From Enoplolaimus lenunculus (lineage: Eukaryota; Nematoda; Enoplea; Enoplida; Thoracostomopsidae), in assembly GCA_030248215.1 (NCBI GenBank), contig JASANG010000783.1, positions 1-64,000 on the forward strand: a stretch of DNA of 64,000 nucleotides. Direction: 5' to 3'. Below, piece by piece: positions 21,507 to 32,537 of the stretch. The position numbers were made by a program, and so were the translations under genes. Numbering within the stretch: the first letter of the stretch is position 1; each line of letters begins with the position of its first letter. The notes under the pieces were generated by a model, which worked only from the letters and a program-made list of their open reading frames with translations, ran no database searches and was not told the origin of the DNA.

Positions 21507-21885
21507 CAGTGGCGGATCCATGATCTCAAAATGGGGGGGCCAAAATTTCAGAGGTAATAAACTTATTTTTGACCCATACTGTAGTGATCCAAATAAGAGG
21601 GGGTCCCCATTTTGAGTCCTAATTAATAGGAGTCCGTATCCCTAATAAGAATCCGTAAGCGGGTAGAGCCCTTAAACCCTTGTTTAGACTCCATAAATGT
21701 CTATTATCCCTAATTGTAGCGCATAAATGACTCCAGGGCCAAGAAACTTTAAAGCGTGCTTATACTATTGTGTATAAAACAGAGAAATAAACAGCGTAGA
21801 ACAGCAATAGACACTATATAATTTTTGTCGAGATGCTGTTGGGGGGGCCACGGCCGGGGTGGCCCCCCCCGTGGATCCGCCATTG
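21507..21885. mobile_element. hAT-type MITE nested in a CACTGC-type MITE
   Basis: Ends CAGTGGCGGATCCA and TGGATCCGCCATTG, flanked by GCGGAGTC and GCGGGGTC, an 8-bp target duplication with one mismatch. A G-run next to the left end and GGCCACGGCCGGGGTGGCCC next to the right end are typical of this widespread terminus type. It contains a fragment of yet another family at about 21580-21775. Confidence 0.85.
21580..21775 (+). mobile_element. Truncated GTAGTGACCC MITE inside the hAT-type element
   Basis: CTGTAGTGATCCAAATAAGA and the downstream CCCCATTTTGAGTCCTAATT, GTAGCGCATAAATGACTCCA and AAAGCGTGCTTATACTA match the copy at 36394. The right half is missing. Confidence 0.75.
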
Positions 21886-22208
21886 GCGGGGTCGAATTTT
21901 GACTCAGTTTGTGTAGTCCGGAAAAGTCTATTTTGGACAGTTGACTCACCATTTTTTGCAGTGTAGCAGTGATAAAGAGAGAATGCAACACGTACAGAAA
22001 CATTTTGTACCACTCAAAATACGCGTTGCATTGTCTTGTTTGAACGAAACTACGATTCCGGCTATTTTTCTGAAATTTCCATTCTGATTTCGATTTCGAC
22101 CGAGTTCGATTCTGATGCTGGAATTTCGACTTTTTAGCGGCTTGATTGTTTGAAAACGAATTGCTAACTGACGATGCACACCACGGGTAAACAGACACTG
22201 ATGTTGTC

Positions 22209-22451
22209 ATTGTAAAGATCAGGGGAGGAACGTTTATCTGTGGGACCAGAATTGAGTAATTAAGCTTAAGCTTTAGACTAATTTTTTTGCTTGGCTTAGG
22301 CTTAGGCTTAGGCTTAGGAATAAACTCATTCTTACGCTTAGGCTTAGGCTTAGGCTTAGGCTTAAGCTTAGGTTTAAGCTTAGGCTTAGGCTTAAGCTTA
22401 GGTTAGGAATATGCTTATAACACTGTTCCGTGCATGTTGTTTACATTGGCC
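22209..22451 (+). mobile_element. TTAGGC-type MITE with the longest hexamer runs
   Basis: ATTGTAAAGATCAGGGGAGG to TGCATGTTGTTTACATTGGCC. The middle holds one of the window's longest pure stretches of CTTAGG hexamers, near 22290-22400. Confidence 0.85.
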
Positions 22452-22665
22452 GTTGTTTCTGACAAAGGTTTTAGCTTCAGTTTTCATTAAATACACAACC
22501 ACTTGAAATTTGGATACATATTCTATGGTCGTCTATTGTATTAAACGAAAAGTTGTGAGCACAATTTATTTTGTAAAATATTAAAGTTTTGGCCGAAGTT
22601 TTTAGCAGCTTAAACCTGTGTTTTTCGATCTCCATATTTTTATTTACTATTTTCTATTGTTTCAG

Positions 22666-22772
22666 GTACCTCTACTAAGACTGTTCGCTTTACACCTCAG
22701 CTAGAACCCTTTGAAGATACCGGATTAGCGTATCGTCGTACTTCTGATGACGTCCACGAAAGACCATCACCG
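22666..22772 (+). CDS. Orphan coding-like exon ending at a MITE
   Basis: A strong acceptor (TTCTATTGTTTCAG) at 22665 opens a frame reading TSTKTVRFTPQLEPFEDTGL and on to DDVHERPSP with balanced codon use, unlike the surrounding repeats. No domain was recognised. The frame runs straight into a TTAGGC-type MITE at 22772. The terminus of that MITE contains CAT|GTAAAG, which could serve as a donor. The rest of the gene was not found: an upstream exon would need to end in phase 1. It may be a pseudogene fragment or an exon of an unseen plus-strand gene. Confidence 0.4.
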
Positions 22773-22871
22773 GCCCATGTAAAGATCAGGGGCAGCCAGC
22801 TTTTCTATGGGACTACAACATAGGAATATGCTTATAAATATACTGTTCGGCCCCTGTTCTTTACATTGGCC
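22772..22871 (+). mobile_element. TTAGGC-type MITE, internally deleted
   Basis: GGCCCATGTAAAGATCAGGG to CCCTGTTCTTTACATTGGCC in only 100 bp; almost all hexamers are lost. It caps the exon-like segment at 22666. Confidence 0.85.
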
Positions 22872-23070
22872 ACCGGTACGATGCCGCCGGTCACCCGTAC
22901 GGCACCGTCCGTCACCGCCCGTGACAGTGCTGTATCTTAAGTACCCAAATTACGTAAAATACTACACGACGACAGATGGCGACGCACAATGCCGCACGAT
23001 GACGGATGGCACCGTACGGCTGGCGGACGGTGCCGTACGACAAGTATGCCGCAATCCTAAGAATTTTGGA
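22872..23070. mobile_element. TACGGCGC-type element related to the 20-bp minisatellite
   Basis: Repeated CCGTCACC / GGTGCCGTACG blocks and the terminal GTATGCCGCAATCCTAAG resemble the element at 33831-34493. Only a few CCGTCACC units are present here, in both orientations. Confidence 0.6.
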
Positions 23071-23074
23071 TTGA

Positions 23075-24035
23075 TTAAAAGGTTCGAAAAAACACCACAA
23101 GAACGCAAATTTTAACACAGTGTGAGAATAGACACATTTCGCAAAACCACAATCTTTGTTGGAACCAAATTAAAACGTCAACATCAGTATTGAGTTTTTT
23201 TGGCCAATTGTGCTCGCAGTTAAACGGTGCCACGCGTTCAAAGAAACGGGCACACTTGGGAAACGCGTGCTGATGAAATGGTTCAGGCGAAACAGAAACG
23301 ATTTCTCGTCGTGTCATCCACAATAGCGAGACAACCTCGTCAAGTCATCAATTTGATTGCCTAATCAATGTTGTTCTTGTTTGAAAGCGTTTATCATGCA
23401 CCATTCAAGGGAAGCTTAAAGGCAGAAGGAACATTATCTCTGAGATGCTTTGATTTCAATTCTGCTTGAATAGCGAAACGGGGTAACTTTTTAACTGCAC
23501 GCGGATTCGACTCCAGTACACCAAACAGTTCTCTGCTTATTACGAGGTGTATCGTTTTTGGTTGAATGTTTACATACTGCAAAAACTGGTGAGTCAGATT
23601 GACTGTTTCCGAAGTTGGTTTTTCCGGACGGACACAAACGGAGTCAAATTTGACTCTGCCAGAGACAAACGTGCGACTCAGTGAGTTGAATTTTGACTTT
23701 GGCGGAGTCGAATTTGACCTGCGTAACCCCATAGAGCCTAGGTATTTCGGAGAGAGTCGGCTTGAAACACCATTTTTTGTAGTACACAATCATCTTTATT
23801 GATAAAAGCACATCAAAAGCGCAGTTTAAAATTATTGTTCAAATTGAACCCTCTTTCAAATTTCAATTGTATTGCAGGGCATTTGCCGCCTTTTCTTGTT
23901 TCGGTTTCGTTACACCATTTCCGATTAAACGTTTCACCGAATCTAAGATAGTACAGAACATCTCAAAATCATGAAAAAATGCTTCAACAAACAAAGCCAC
24001 TAAAAATCTGAAAAGATTTATCGAAATAAACCGGA
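23075..24035 (-). other. Three open minus-strand segments of unclear status
   Basis: About 23863-24035 follows an AAATCTTTTCAG acceptor and reads LVALFVEAFFHDFEMFCTIL to a stop (end ...KAANALQYN). About 23394-23580 reads LVISRELFGVLESNPRAV and FAIQAELKSKHLRDNVPSAF to a stop, and begins at the TTTTTGCAG end of a MITE. About 23083-23320 reads RREIVSVSPEPFHQHAFPKC and NTDVDVLIWFQQRLWFCEM. Each lacks stops longer than expected for such AT-rich DNA, but no domain is recognised, and the first stop prevents a single simple transcript. They may be gene remnants. Confidence 0.25.
23575..23784. mobile_element. CACTGC-type palindromic MITE
   Basis: CTGCAAAAACTGGTGAGTCA to CACCATTTTTTGTAGTA. More diverged than most copies. 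Confidence 0.8.
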
Positions 24036-24072
24036 GGCAATTTCGCGGTACAAAGGCAGACGTTATAGATGT

Positions 24073-24330
24073 ATGGCTGGTTGCAGAAGCATGACTATTT
24101 ACTGGACGAAACTTTTGATAGAAGCGTCCAAACTGCCCCATTTTAAAGTTATCACTAGTAGTTCAAAATACAACAAACTTCAGCAACTATTGATTGAGAA
24201 AATCAAGAGGCATGTTGAAAAGTTCCGAAAGTACAAAACTTTATGCAAAATCTTGAGTTTAAAGTTGATATACGGCTTTCTGCAACTAAGCATTACGTGT
24301 ACTCCAGCACATATGTTTTATAGGGTATAG
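24073..24330 (+). other. Open frame of unknown meaning
   Basis: An 85-codon ATG-started frame containing KYNKLQQLLIEKIKRHVEKF, which would form a basic helix. There is no splice-site support, no recognised domain, and it overlaps the minus-strand candidate at 23863-24035. Probably not a gene. Confidence 0.15.
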
Positions 24331-25440
24331 GCAAATAAATAAAATATTTTATACGACACCATCGCAGCTCCTTGCTGCTAGAAGCAGTGGAGATTTAGCC
24401 GACACGTACTATATAGGGTCTGCTTATTGCTTCAAATATTTTGACATCAACTATTAATTAATATATTGACTTATCAAAACTATACTACGGCGCCTTCACA
24501 ATCCTTAGTTACAACATGCAGTATAAATTACGCCAACCCTACACAGGGCTTGCATTGTTGCGCCAAATATTTTGACGAAATAATTTTAAATCGTGATCAA
24601 GTACTAAAAGTTTTTAAATTATTTTAAATAGAGTACAATATTATACGTAGCTAGTGCAATATTTAAAGTGAATTATTTTGAGTTTACGTTGTAACTGAGC
24701 GATGAAGTATTTACATGCAGCAAAGTAATCAATGTCTCGCTGTCACAGCAGATTCAGATAGATAAACAATCAGTTCATTAAAGGCAATTTTGGAACAAAA
24801 CAAGCACTCAAATGTAAGCAGGTGACACATTCATGTTCTGTGTTGTATCTGCAATATAATGCATTGCGCCATATACTATGCTAGCCGGCAACATACATGC
24901 CGACACAGATAGGCGACGATAAATGTAGTTGGTTTGGCGGGTTAGCGCAGTGATGGAGCGTTAGTTTAAGAATAGACAAGCTTGACGTGCGGTCCCCGGG
25001 CCGTATGCCTGCAGTTCCTGACTGCTGCTGTGTGCTTACTTTTCAATGCCTAATAAGCTCCTCAACATTACAGTCATGCATCTCGGTTGTTCTATGTGTT
25101 CCTCAGTTTTCCTACAAGGTCTTTCCTGGCCGTCAACTTAAGTGTTTTTGTTCTAGTGCGACAGCTTGCCATTGCCTGCCATTACGGTTTTTAGTTCAGA
25201 GTTGTAGCTGGAAATGAGGGGCGTTCTTGAGAGGTTTTGATCCTATGACCCCTGGCCTATACATTCTAAGTCCAGCGTGCTACAACAAGCTACGCAGTAA
25301 GCTACGCCGTATCACACTCAGCTGCTGAGTAATTAGGTTTTTATGCCTTATAAGAACCTCAACATTACACTCATGTATCTTGATACTTCTATGCTGAGGT
25401 TTATTTTGCCTCAACGCATCCGAATGTCGCATATGTAATA
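24331..25440. repeat. Non-coding region with a duplicated segment and a SINE-like head
   Basis: About 25020-25105 and 25318-25400 are alike (TTTTATGCC..AATAAG-CTCAACATTACA..CATG). Near 24936, GCGGGTTAGCGCAGTGATGG looks like a tRNA-derived A-box region, but no B box follows. No exon was seen. Confidence 0.35.
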
Positions 25441-25445
25441 TTAGA

Positions 25446-26075
25446 AACATGCATACACGGGCACATATTGCACTAGAGAAATTATGTCAACCGCGTGGTG
25501 TAAAGGGTAGTGCGCTTGGTTCGCAAGCGGTTAGAGGTTCGATTCTCGGTGTTGCCATAGTTTTCGAAGAAATTAAGGAGAAAAACCAAGTATATTCCAC
25601 GGTGCAAAGCGGAACTGGATTATACCGGAATCGGAATCGGAAAAGCAAATTTATACCGGAATTCTAATTGGAATCGGAATCGGAATTAGAAATTTTGTGG
25701 CTATACGGATAATTTGCATTAACAAATATAATATTGATTTAGGGTGTCTGTTGGCTGGCAACAGTTTTCATAAACGTCGCATGAACCAATTGGCGATGAT
25801 TTTTGGTTCTGTAAAGCTTAACTACAACCTATTATTGATAAATTAACTCATCGAAAGCAATTTAATAGATAAATGAAACAGAATTCTTAAACAACACATC
25901 ACAATAAATAGAATTAAAATTTAAAAATTCCTATTCCGATTGATTGTGCAATTGGAATCGGAATCGGAATCGGAACTCGTTTTGAATCGGAATTCTAATC
26001 GGAATTGGAATTCCGGTTGCGCCCTTGACTATATTCGCAGTACTTCGACGAAAGCTGTCATTCCAACAGTACAGT
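25446..26075 (+). mobile_element. tRNA-derived SINE split by a hAT-like insertion
   Basis: The header CATGCATACACGGGCACATA is followed by a tRNA-like body with A box (GTGGTGTAAAGGG) and B box (GGTTCGATTCT), then the tail GAAATTAAGGAGAAAAACC. The tail breaks at 25597 and resumes at 26028 with ATATTCGCAGTACTTCGACG and ACAGTACAGTTCTGAC. The other two copies (53875, 54150) are uninterrupted. Header, body and tail are shared by all three. Confidence 0.8.
25598..26027. mobile_element. hAT-like element with GGTGCAAxxCGG ends inside the SINE
   Basis: CACGGTGCAAAGCGGAACTG to TTCCGGTTGCGCCCTTG, full of GGAATCGGAAT repeats at both ends. Flanks AGTATATTC and ACTATATTC form an 8-9 bp target duplication with one mismatch. 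Confidence 0.7.
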
Positions 26076-26605
26076 TCTGACACAGTTGTTTAGTTAAGAA
26101 GGTCAGAAGTTTCTGGTCGTACTGTCGTAACTATCTAGACTGACATCAAATATATAAATAATAATGTGCAGTTTCGACTAACAGTTTTAAGTCTATACGT
26201 ATTTAATAAATTTACATATATACTGTTTCCCGTGCTTAATAGTGGGCATGTAATTGAATAAATTCTTGTATAGTATTCGTAGAAATTTTCGATAGCATTG
26301 GTAATTTGCTTTACATAGCCGAGACCTTTGTAAAAAATTTTGTTTGTTAGTTTCGTTCATGTAGTGTTGCGTTTCCGCTGCGCCTTCTGCCTTTGGCTGT
26401 GGGACGAAATCATTATGACGTATATTATGTTTAAATGCATTCATATCTTAACATTCTTCGGTTTTCACAAAGGCACAAACAAAGGTAGCCGATCCGCGCA
26501 TAACATCAAACTATTGCATGTAGTTCAACTGTGTTGTTGGCACACATATAATATATAATTACTATACAGAGTTACATACCCAATGTAAACTACTTAATCA
26601 ACGGC

Positions 26606-29600
26606 ATGTCACTGCCACGGAACCCGGAAGACTGGAGTTTGTATAATGTGGGACAATGGCTAGAGTCAATTGGTCTGGAGCATTATCGAACTCTGTTCAT
26701 TGAGAAACATAAAATTGATGGTATTGCGCTGCTCATGCTTAAAGAATGCGATCTGAGGTATTTTAGTAAAGCTTTGTAGTTTCATTAGAATGAATCGTAC
26801 CGAACCCAGGAGTTCACCAATCCCGAGTACGATTCCGAATCCAATTGTGATTTTGATAAATCCGATTCCTAATTCGAATTTTAAGTTCGACAAAAGACTG
26901 CATAGTGTATATAGAATATATATCATACTGAGGCCAATCCAAGGTGCAATCACACTTTGTTTGTGTAATATGTTAGTGTATATAATGAAAAACAAGGATA
27001 TAAATCTTGTTTAATTCATTTGATTCTTTCAGAAGTCCACCTCTGTGTATGCAAGTGTTGGGTGACATGAAGCGATTATGGTTTAACTTACAGCAACTAC
27101 GTCGCACATGTGGCGCAAGATTACAAAATGATCATGTCACGAGTAATGGGGTATTATTTACTCCTGTTAATAATAGCGGTCGTGAATTGCACGATATTGA
27201 CATTTGCCGCAGTGGTGATATTTCCGACTTGTATGATTTGTTTGATAGGTGCGTGTATAATACGTATCTAGTACCTACTTATATTATAATTTGTTTCGCT
27301 TAACACACAGGTGACGGCACAAGTGGTAACTGGGCTAATATCTTATTTTGCGAAAGCTGTTTTCTTTTATGCTTAGAAATTACTTATGTTTATTTTTGAA
27401 TTACATTTGATTCGGAACGTACATATCAGGGTGCAGCCGGAATTTCTGTTCCGGTATGGAAATCCGGTAATTTTCACTATCCGATTCTGGTATGGGTTTT
27501 GCGTGTTTTCGAGAGTTGATAATTTTTGAGTTGAAAAGTTGTTCAAGTGCAGTGGCATGTTTATTGGGGCTTAGATGCTTAAATCCTTACAATAATTTTG
27601 CTCCCAGTTTTTACTGTAATAGTTTATCGACATGTTATGTCAGCACTAACTGCGCCTTCTTTTCCGTCCACATGATAAACGCGTTCGCGTCATATGTCAC
27701 GGCCTCACTGAGGCCGCTACTGTTACGCAGACCTTCTTCACTTATTTCGGTCGTGTCCAGAGTCCTCTGTGGTTGAATTCGGACCAAGATGATCGAGTCG
27801 GGCGCATTTCATCGCTGAGCATTCCAGGAGTAAGTGTTCACATCGCCCGGTGCTTCATCACACAGGTGACATTCGTCAGTATCACTCTCCCGGTGCGGTA
27901 ACGGAGGCTTTCCGGGATGTGCGAATGTCCATGCCAGCGTAACTGATTTAGAATGCTTTTATGCTTCCTGCTAAGGGTCACGGGTGGGGAAGCAGGGTAG
28001 AACAGAATTGAAATTTCGGTTAAAATTAGATTCGCAATTAATTCTGATTCTCATTAGAAATTTGAAATATTGTACCACGCGAACTTTTCAGTTCCCATTC
28101 CTGTATTTATAATCTTGCTGTTCCCATTCGATTCCGATATAATCTGGTTCCGTTTTACACTCTGTCGTCCATGGTACCGTATGGCTCCGGGGTCGGAAGC
28201 CGGTCTCGGGACATCTGTAATAAACACACCATATTTTATACGACATAAATACTTCCAACAGTGCACCAATTTAGATCCTAAATCCGGATAAGATGCGGTT
28301 GCGGTACAAAATCTACTATCAGGCTCCGGTAGCGGTATCCGGTAAATTTAATATCCGGTCGATCCCTGTATAAAACGTATGCGTATGCTTGAGTTACATC
28401 TGCTTGAGTTACATCGACTTGCTTACATTCGGCAACATGTTTCGACTCAGAGCTATGCTATCAGGTGTTTAATTGAATTTGTTGTACAGCTACCATTTTC
28501 CACTTATTCTGCATACAGCCTTGCTCTACGTGTGCACAGTGTAAACTGTAATTTGACGTGCCAAACAGGCTAATTTAAAGTCATACTCAAGGCAGAAAAA
28601 TTCTGTGTGTCCTGGATTAAAATTTCTTGTCGCACTCTCTAGAGATCTATTGTATTTCTGAGATGCGCAGATCTAGTTCAAATCGCCGTCCGTACAGCAC
28701 GATACGCTACATCCACTGCGTCGTGCAATCCCCTCGCTAACAAGCAAACACTGCACCCCCGGTAACGACTAGGCACATTTCGTCAACGGATACCGTGCCC
28801 CAAAAAATGTTACCTATTCTACGCTAGACACTAGACAACTCATTTACATAGATTGTTGTGTTTATGCAGGAATACACCGACAACTGGAACCGCGTTTTCC
28901 GATGGAACGAGTGCAAAACATTCTTCTCGGGATATACGAAAAATTGTTGAGTCACCGGACACGCCAACGAAAAGTTTTTGGAAAACAATTCTTTCATCGG
29001 CTTACTGCATGATGTCAATTCTGCTGACGTCTTTTGTGATGGTCATCGTTCACGAAAGGTGCGAAGATTTGTAGGGTTGAAAACTTATTCAAATAATTCA
29101 GATTGATATAAAACTGTGAACGAGTATCTGAAGCGGAGATACAAGTCATTCGATTCGCAAAAATTATTAAAACGTCAATCAAAATTTAATCTGGAGCAGA
29201 CGGTGCTTGGCCAGAAATTTTAAATCTTCAAAGTTTGAGTTGTTCAATGAGGTCATTCATAATTAAATTCTGATTTATCTTGGAGCTGTTGCTTCAACTT
29301 AATTCCGTTGAGGATTTACACTGAATTTCAGGTTGAAACAATACGTATATTATTACAAGTTGCGGGTGACGCACCGTGACGGACGGCGCCGTAGGGGTGA
29401 CGCACCGTGACGTACTGCGCCGGACGTCAAGTATAGCGCAACCCTACTGTGAATGTTTTTCAAACCCCTGGCCATGGCTTAGCCGCTGTAATAACCATGG
29501 CTCCGAGACAGCTCTACAATACATCGCTCTCTTATACCACTGCATCGGAACCAGACTGTGGTGCATACTGAACTAATTAATTTAGAGTGCCAGATATGAA

Positions 29601-31608
29601 AACTTATCCGCCGCTGCCCGATCTTGTCCTTGATAACGTACCGTTGATACCATGGGCATTCAAAGTGTGCGAAATACTGGCATGTGCAATGGGAGCGATG
29701 TGGGTGCTGCTGCTTATTTTTCACAAACACAGGTATGACCCGAGTTGAAGTATTACGAAAATCTCTTGAAGTAATGTATTGCTTTTTAATATTTTTAACT
29801 TTTCTTTAACTTAAATTGCCTTATTGTTAGTCGTTACTGCTTTGTGTGGGTGCAGTTTAGTTACACTTTTTGGGATGTCAGCTCCCCCTCCCAGATATTA
29901 TATTTTATTGTGAGATTTGAACTTTTAAATGACCGACACGTTGGATCCATATTGTGTATATTAACTTCTGGGCACTCGGTTCTTGTTTGGAATAGTTTTT
30001 TTCTAGGGGAGTTATCTATCGCCGGTCGTGTTCTCTTGTGGGAACTGTGTTCATTTTGCGATGTATCACAATGCTCATAACGTCCCTTTCAGTGCCAGGC
30101 GTCCATCTTGAATGTGCTGGCAAGGTTAGTGCTGCCGTGTGCAACTATTATTTTTAAACTAATATTTGCATGGTCAAAAAATTGTGTAACACACTGTATG
30201 AAAATTTGTGTTCGAGTGCAGCACATAGCTTTGTACAGATACATTTGGACGTACCTTGCAATGTATACAGTAGCGAAGTTCATACCCATCACTAGAAGGC
30301 CCTATTACTTTTCCAAGGGGTGAACTTTGCTGATATAGTTAATCATATGATAAGGCTGCGGTGGCGTAACGAGCTGGCTATCATCAAGCAATATTTTTGG
30401 GTAAGATTTATGTTGTTAGCCGGCAGTTGTGGTTATATATTTAAATTATTTGCTACTTAAATAAATTTAGGGTGGCGCTGTACTTGTCGTGCGGGCCCGT
30501 CTGACGACGGATTGTGTAGCAAATTAAAAAAATTGTTGCTTACAAATTGTTATGGAATGGCATTCGGCTATTAATGTGCGTTCCTGTATGCTCATCGTAC
30601 CGTACGGTATTAAAAAGTATAGCGTCACCCCTAAGGTTCATGTTAGTTCAGTCTCGTATGCCGAAAATATACAATTTACAACATTATGTAAGATCTGGAC
30701 TTGGTCAAATGAATAACGTTATATATTTCAGCAATACGGCGGTTTCCGTAACAAATTACAGCAAGCGTTCAATATTTGGACTGGTCTAGGAATGTCCATC
30801 CAAGGCGTTCGTACGTGTGGTGATTATATGTTTTCGGGACACACGGTAGCTATCACGATGTTAAATCATTTTATAACGGAATGTAAGTTTTTGCCTGTTT
30901 GATGCTTAATATCAGGGACAGCCAGTGGTATCAGGGTAGTTAATTGCGTTTGTTGTACTTTCAGTTTATTTTTAGTATATATATTTAGCATAATTCTTCC
31001 TGTAGTTCTCTTGCAAGTCGGGTGGTGTAAGTTTATAACATTGTTTGGTTTAATTGCTGATTTCTCGGCTAAAATAATCTAAAAAAAATGGTTTGCTGTA
31101 AAACGTCCGTTTGGTATTTGAATATTTTTTTATTTCAGATACTCCTGATGATTGGAACTATGTTCATACGTCCACATGGGTAATGAATTTGTTTGGCATA
31201 TTTTTTATTCTTGCTGCTCACGAGCACTATTCAATTGACGTTTTTGTTGCATTCTATATCTCTTCACGGTTGTTTATTTATTATCATACTTTGGCATATA
31301 ACGCGGCAATTGTAACCGAGCGAGATGCTCGAACCAGAATATACTTTCCCTTGTTTTGGTTTTTTGAGTCCGGAGGGCATGTTGGACGGGTGCCAAACGA
31401 GTTTGAGTGGCCATTTCCGTCGCTGGAAAGCATTTCTGCGTGGGTGTCATGCGAACGTGCTCGACGATACTTAACATGGGATGAATCTATCGAAGATCAT
31501 CGTTTCTCAACAGCCAGTCAGAGGCTAACGTCGTGTAATGGAGCTTCGTCGGATTCTGGTACACCAAATGGTGACAAACGCAAGCGAAAGGCGAAGAAAA
31601 CAAAATAG
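26606..31608 (+). CDS. Sphingomyelin-synthase-related protein (SAMD8/SMSr type), seven exons, complete
   Basis: Exons: 26606-26757, 27033-27248, 28870-29058, 29586-29732, 30007-30124, 30732-30882 and 31139-31608. All joins are GT-AG and in phase, giving 480 residues. Residues ~10-65 form a SAM domain ([20 protein letters not shown]). Multi-pass membrane segments follow ([49 protein letters not shown]). The catalytic core is [10 protein letters not shown] with H311 and HEHYSID with H354 and D358. The 43-residue His-His spacing equals that known for the SMS family triad. SMSr makes ceramide phosphoethanolamine in the ER from ceramide and phosphatidylethanolamine and is a ceramide sensor; the SAM domain separates it from SMS1/2-like Golgi enzymes. 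The C-terminus is lysine-rich ([10 protein letters not shown]), longer than in vertebrates. Introns carry transposon debris but none abuts a splice site. Confidence 0.95.
27427..28368. mobile_element. Fragments of GGGTGCRACC hAT-like elements in the SAMD8-like intron 2
   Basis: It starts CAGGGTGCAGCCGGAATTTC and ends CCGGTCGATCCCTG, with CCGGTA / TTCCGG motifs at both sides. The flanks do not match as a target duplication, so these may be parts of two insertions. Confidence 0.5.
29365..29447. mobile_element. Fragment of the TACGGCGC-type element in SAMD8-like intron 3
   Basis: GGGTGACGCACCGTGACGGA appears twice and is followed by the terminus CGGACGTCAAGTATAGCGCA ACCC. The same terminus closes the 20-bp minisatellite element at 34493. 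Confidence 0.65.
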
Positions 31609-32537
31609 TGATGCGGTGGCGAAAGTTTAAGATATGACGTGAAATTGGAAAAACGTTCGAGAACGCATGTTGTCATGTCAATTTCCAGTTCTATGGGATT
31701 TAGGTATGGATGGTCAGTTCAACTGTTTATCATCTCCATTGGATTTCCCTACAAAATTATTTATAACTATGCGCCGTACGAAACATGTTATAATCAGTAT
31801 TTTTGGTGCTTGAATGTTGATATCAGATCAGTGGTTTGAATAGCGAACTGGTGGGTGAGAAGGTTGCCACCGAATCCATGAATTGAACGATTTCAAAGCG
31901 GAATGCGAAGTTTAGTTGCCAACCTGAACGTGGAACTATGTACAAGTTTGTTATATCATGGTTGAACGGATTGTTGTGAATATTTATTTTTTCACTGGTA
32001 AAATAATAATTTTGCACATATTGATAGTGGTGATGCTTGTGTGTAAGCTGAATATTTCAAAACAACATGCAAAAAATGACAATAATACTGTTAGAGTGAG
32101 ACTTGCAGTATTGCTTTTAACATTATGATATTATTTTAGCAGTACAACTCTTTGAACTTAATTTAATTATTCGTATTGGCCACCTTGCTGTCATTTCAGG
32201 TGAGTTGCGCTGGTTGCACAAACAATCTCCTTGATTATGCTAGCTTCAGTTAACGTATAACAGAAACTGAATTGTCCATATTTTATGCGGTAAAATGGCA
32301 AACGGTAGAACTTAGTCGAAACTATGTACAACCGCTGAGTTCGGTTTAATAATCGTGATTTCAAATTCGTTTTTAAAAAATGTGCGTAATATGGCGTAAT
32401 CGGATTCCAAAAATATCATTATCCGAAACCGGATATGTTTTAGTTTTGTTTCTATAGGGTTTTTACAGAGTTGTATTATACTTTCGGCTGTAAATATGCG
32501 GTAATGTTGAACACGTAAGCCGGATATCGATTTTCTG
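31609..32537. other. 3' flank of the SAMD8-like gene
   Basis: No canonical AATAAA was found close to the stop. A short hAT-like end (CCGAAACCGGATATG) is near 32425. Otherwise nothing was recognised. Confidence 0.4.

Larger units (their letters stand above)
21365..21966. mobile_element. CACTGC-type palindromic MITE interrupted by a hAT-type element
   Basis: The left part runs from CACAGCAAAAATGGTGAGTC to about 21506. The right part resumes at 21886 and ends CCATTTTTTGCAGTG before TA. The gap is the hAT-type insertion at 21507-21885. Confidence 0.85.

Noticed and set aside
21749-22210. A 153-codon minus-strand open frame
   Set aside because: Much of it is hAT-type and CACTGC-type MITE sequence; no domain and no splice support.
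22290-22400. True interstitial telomere
   Set aside because: The TTAGGC runs are short, interrupted and always inside the same inverted ends, so they belong to a MITE and not to a fused chromosome end.
27427-28368. One 940-bp hAT-like element with target duplication
   Set aside because: Flanks GTACATAT and TATAAAAC do not match, so a single intact insertion is not supported.
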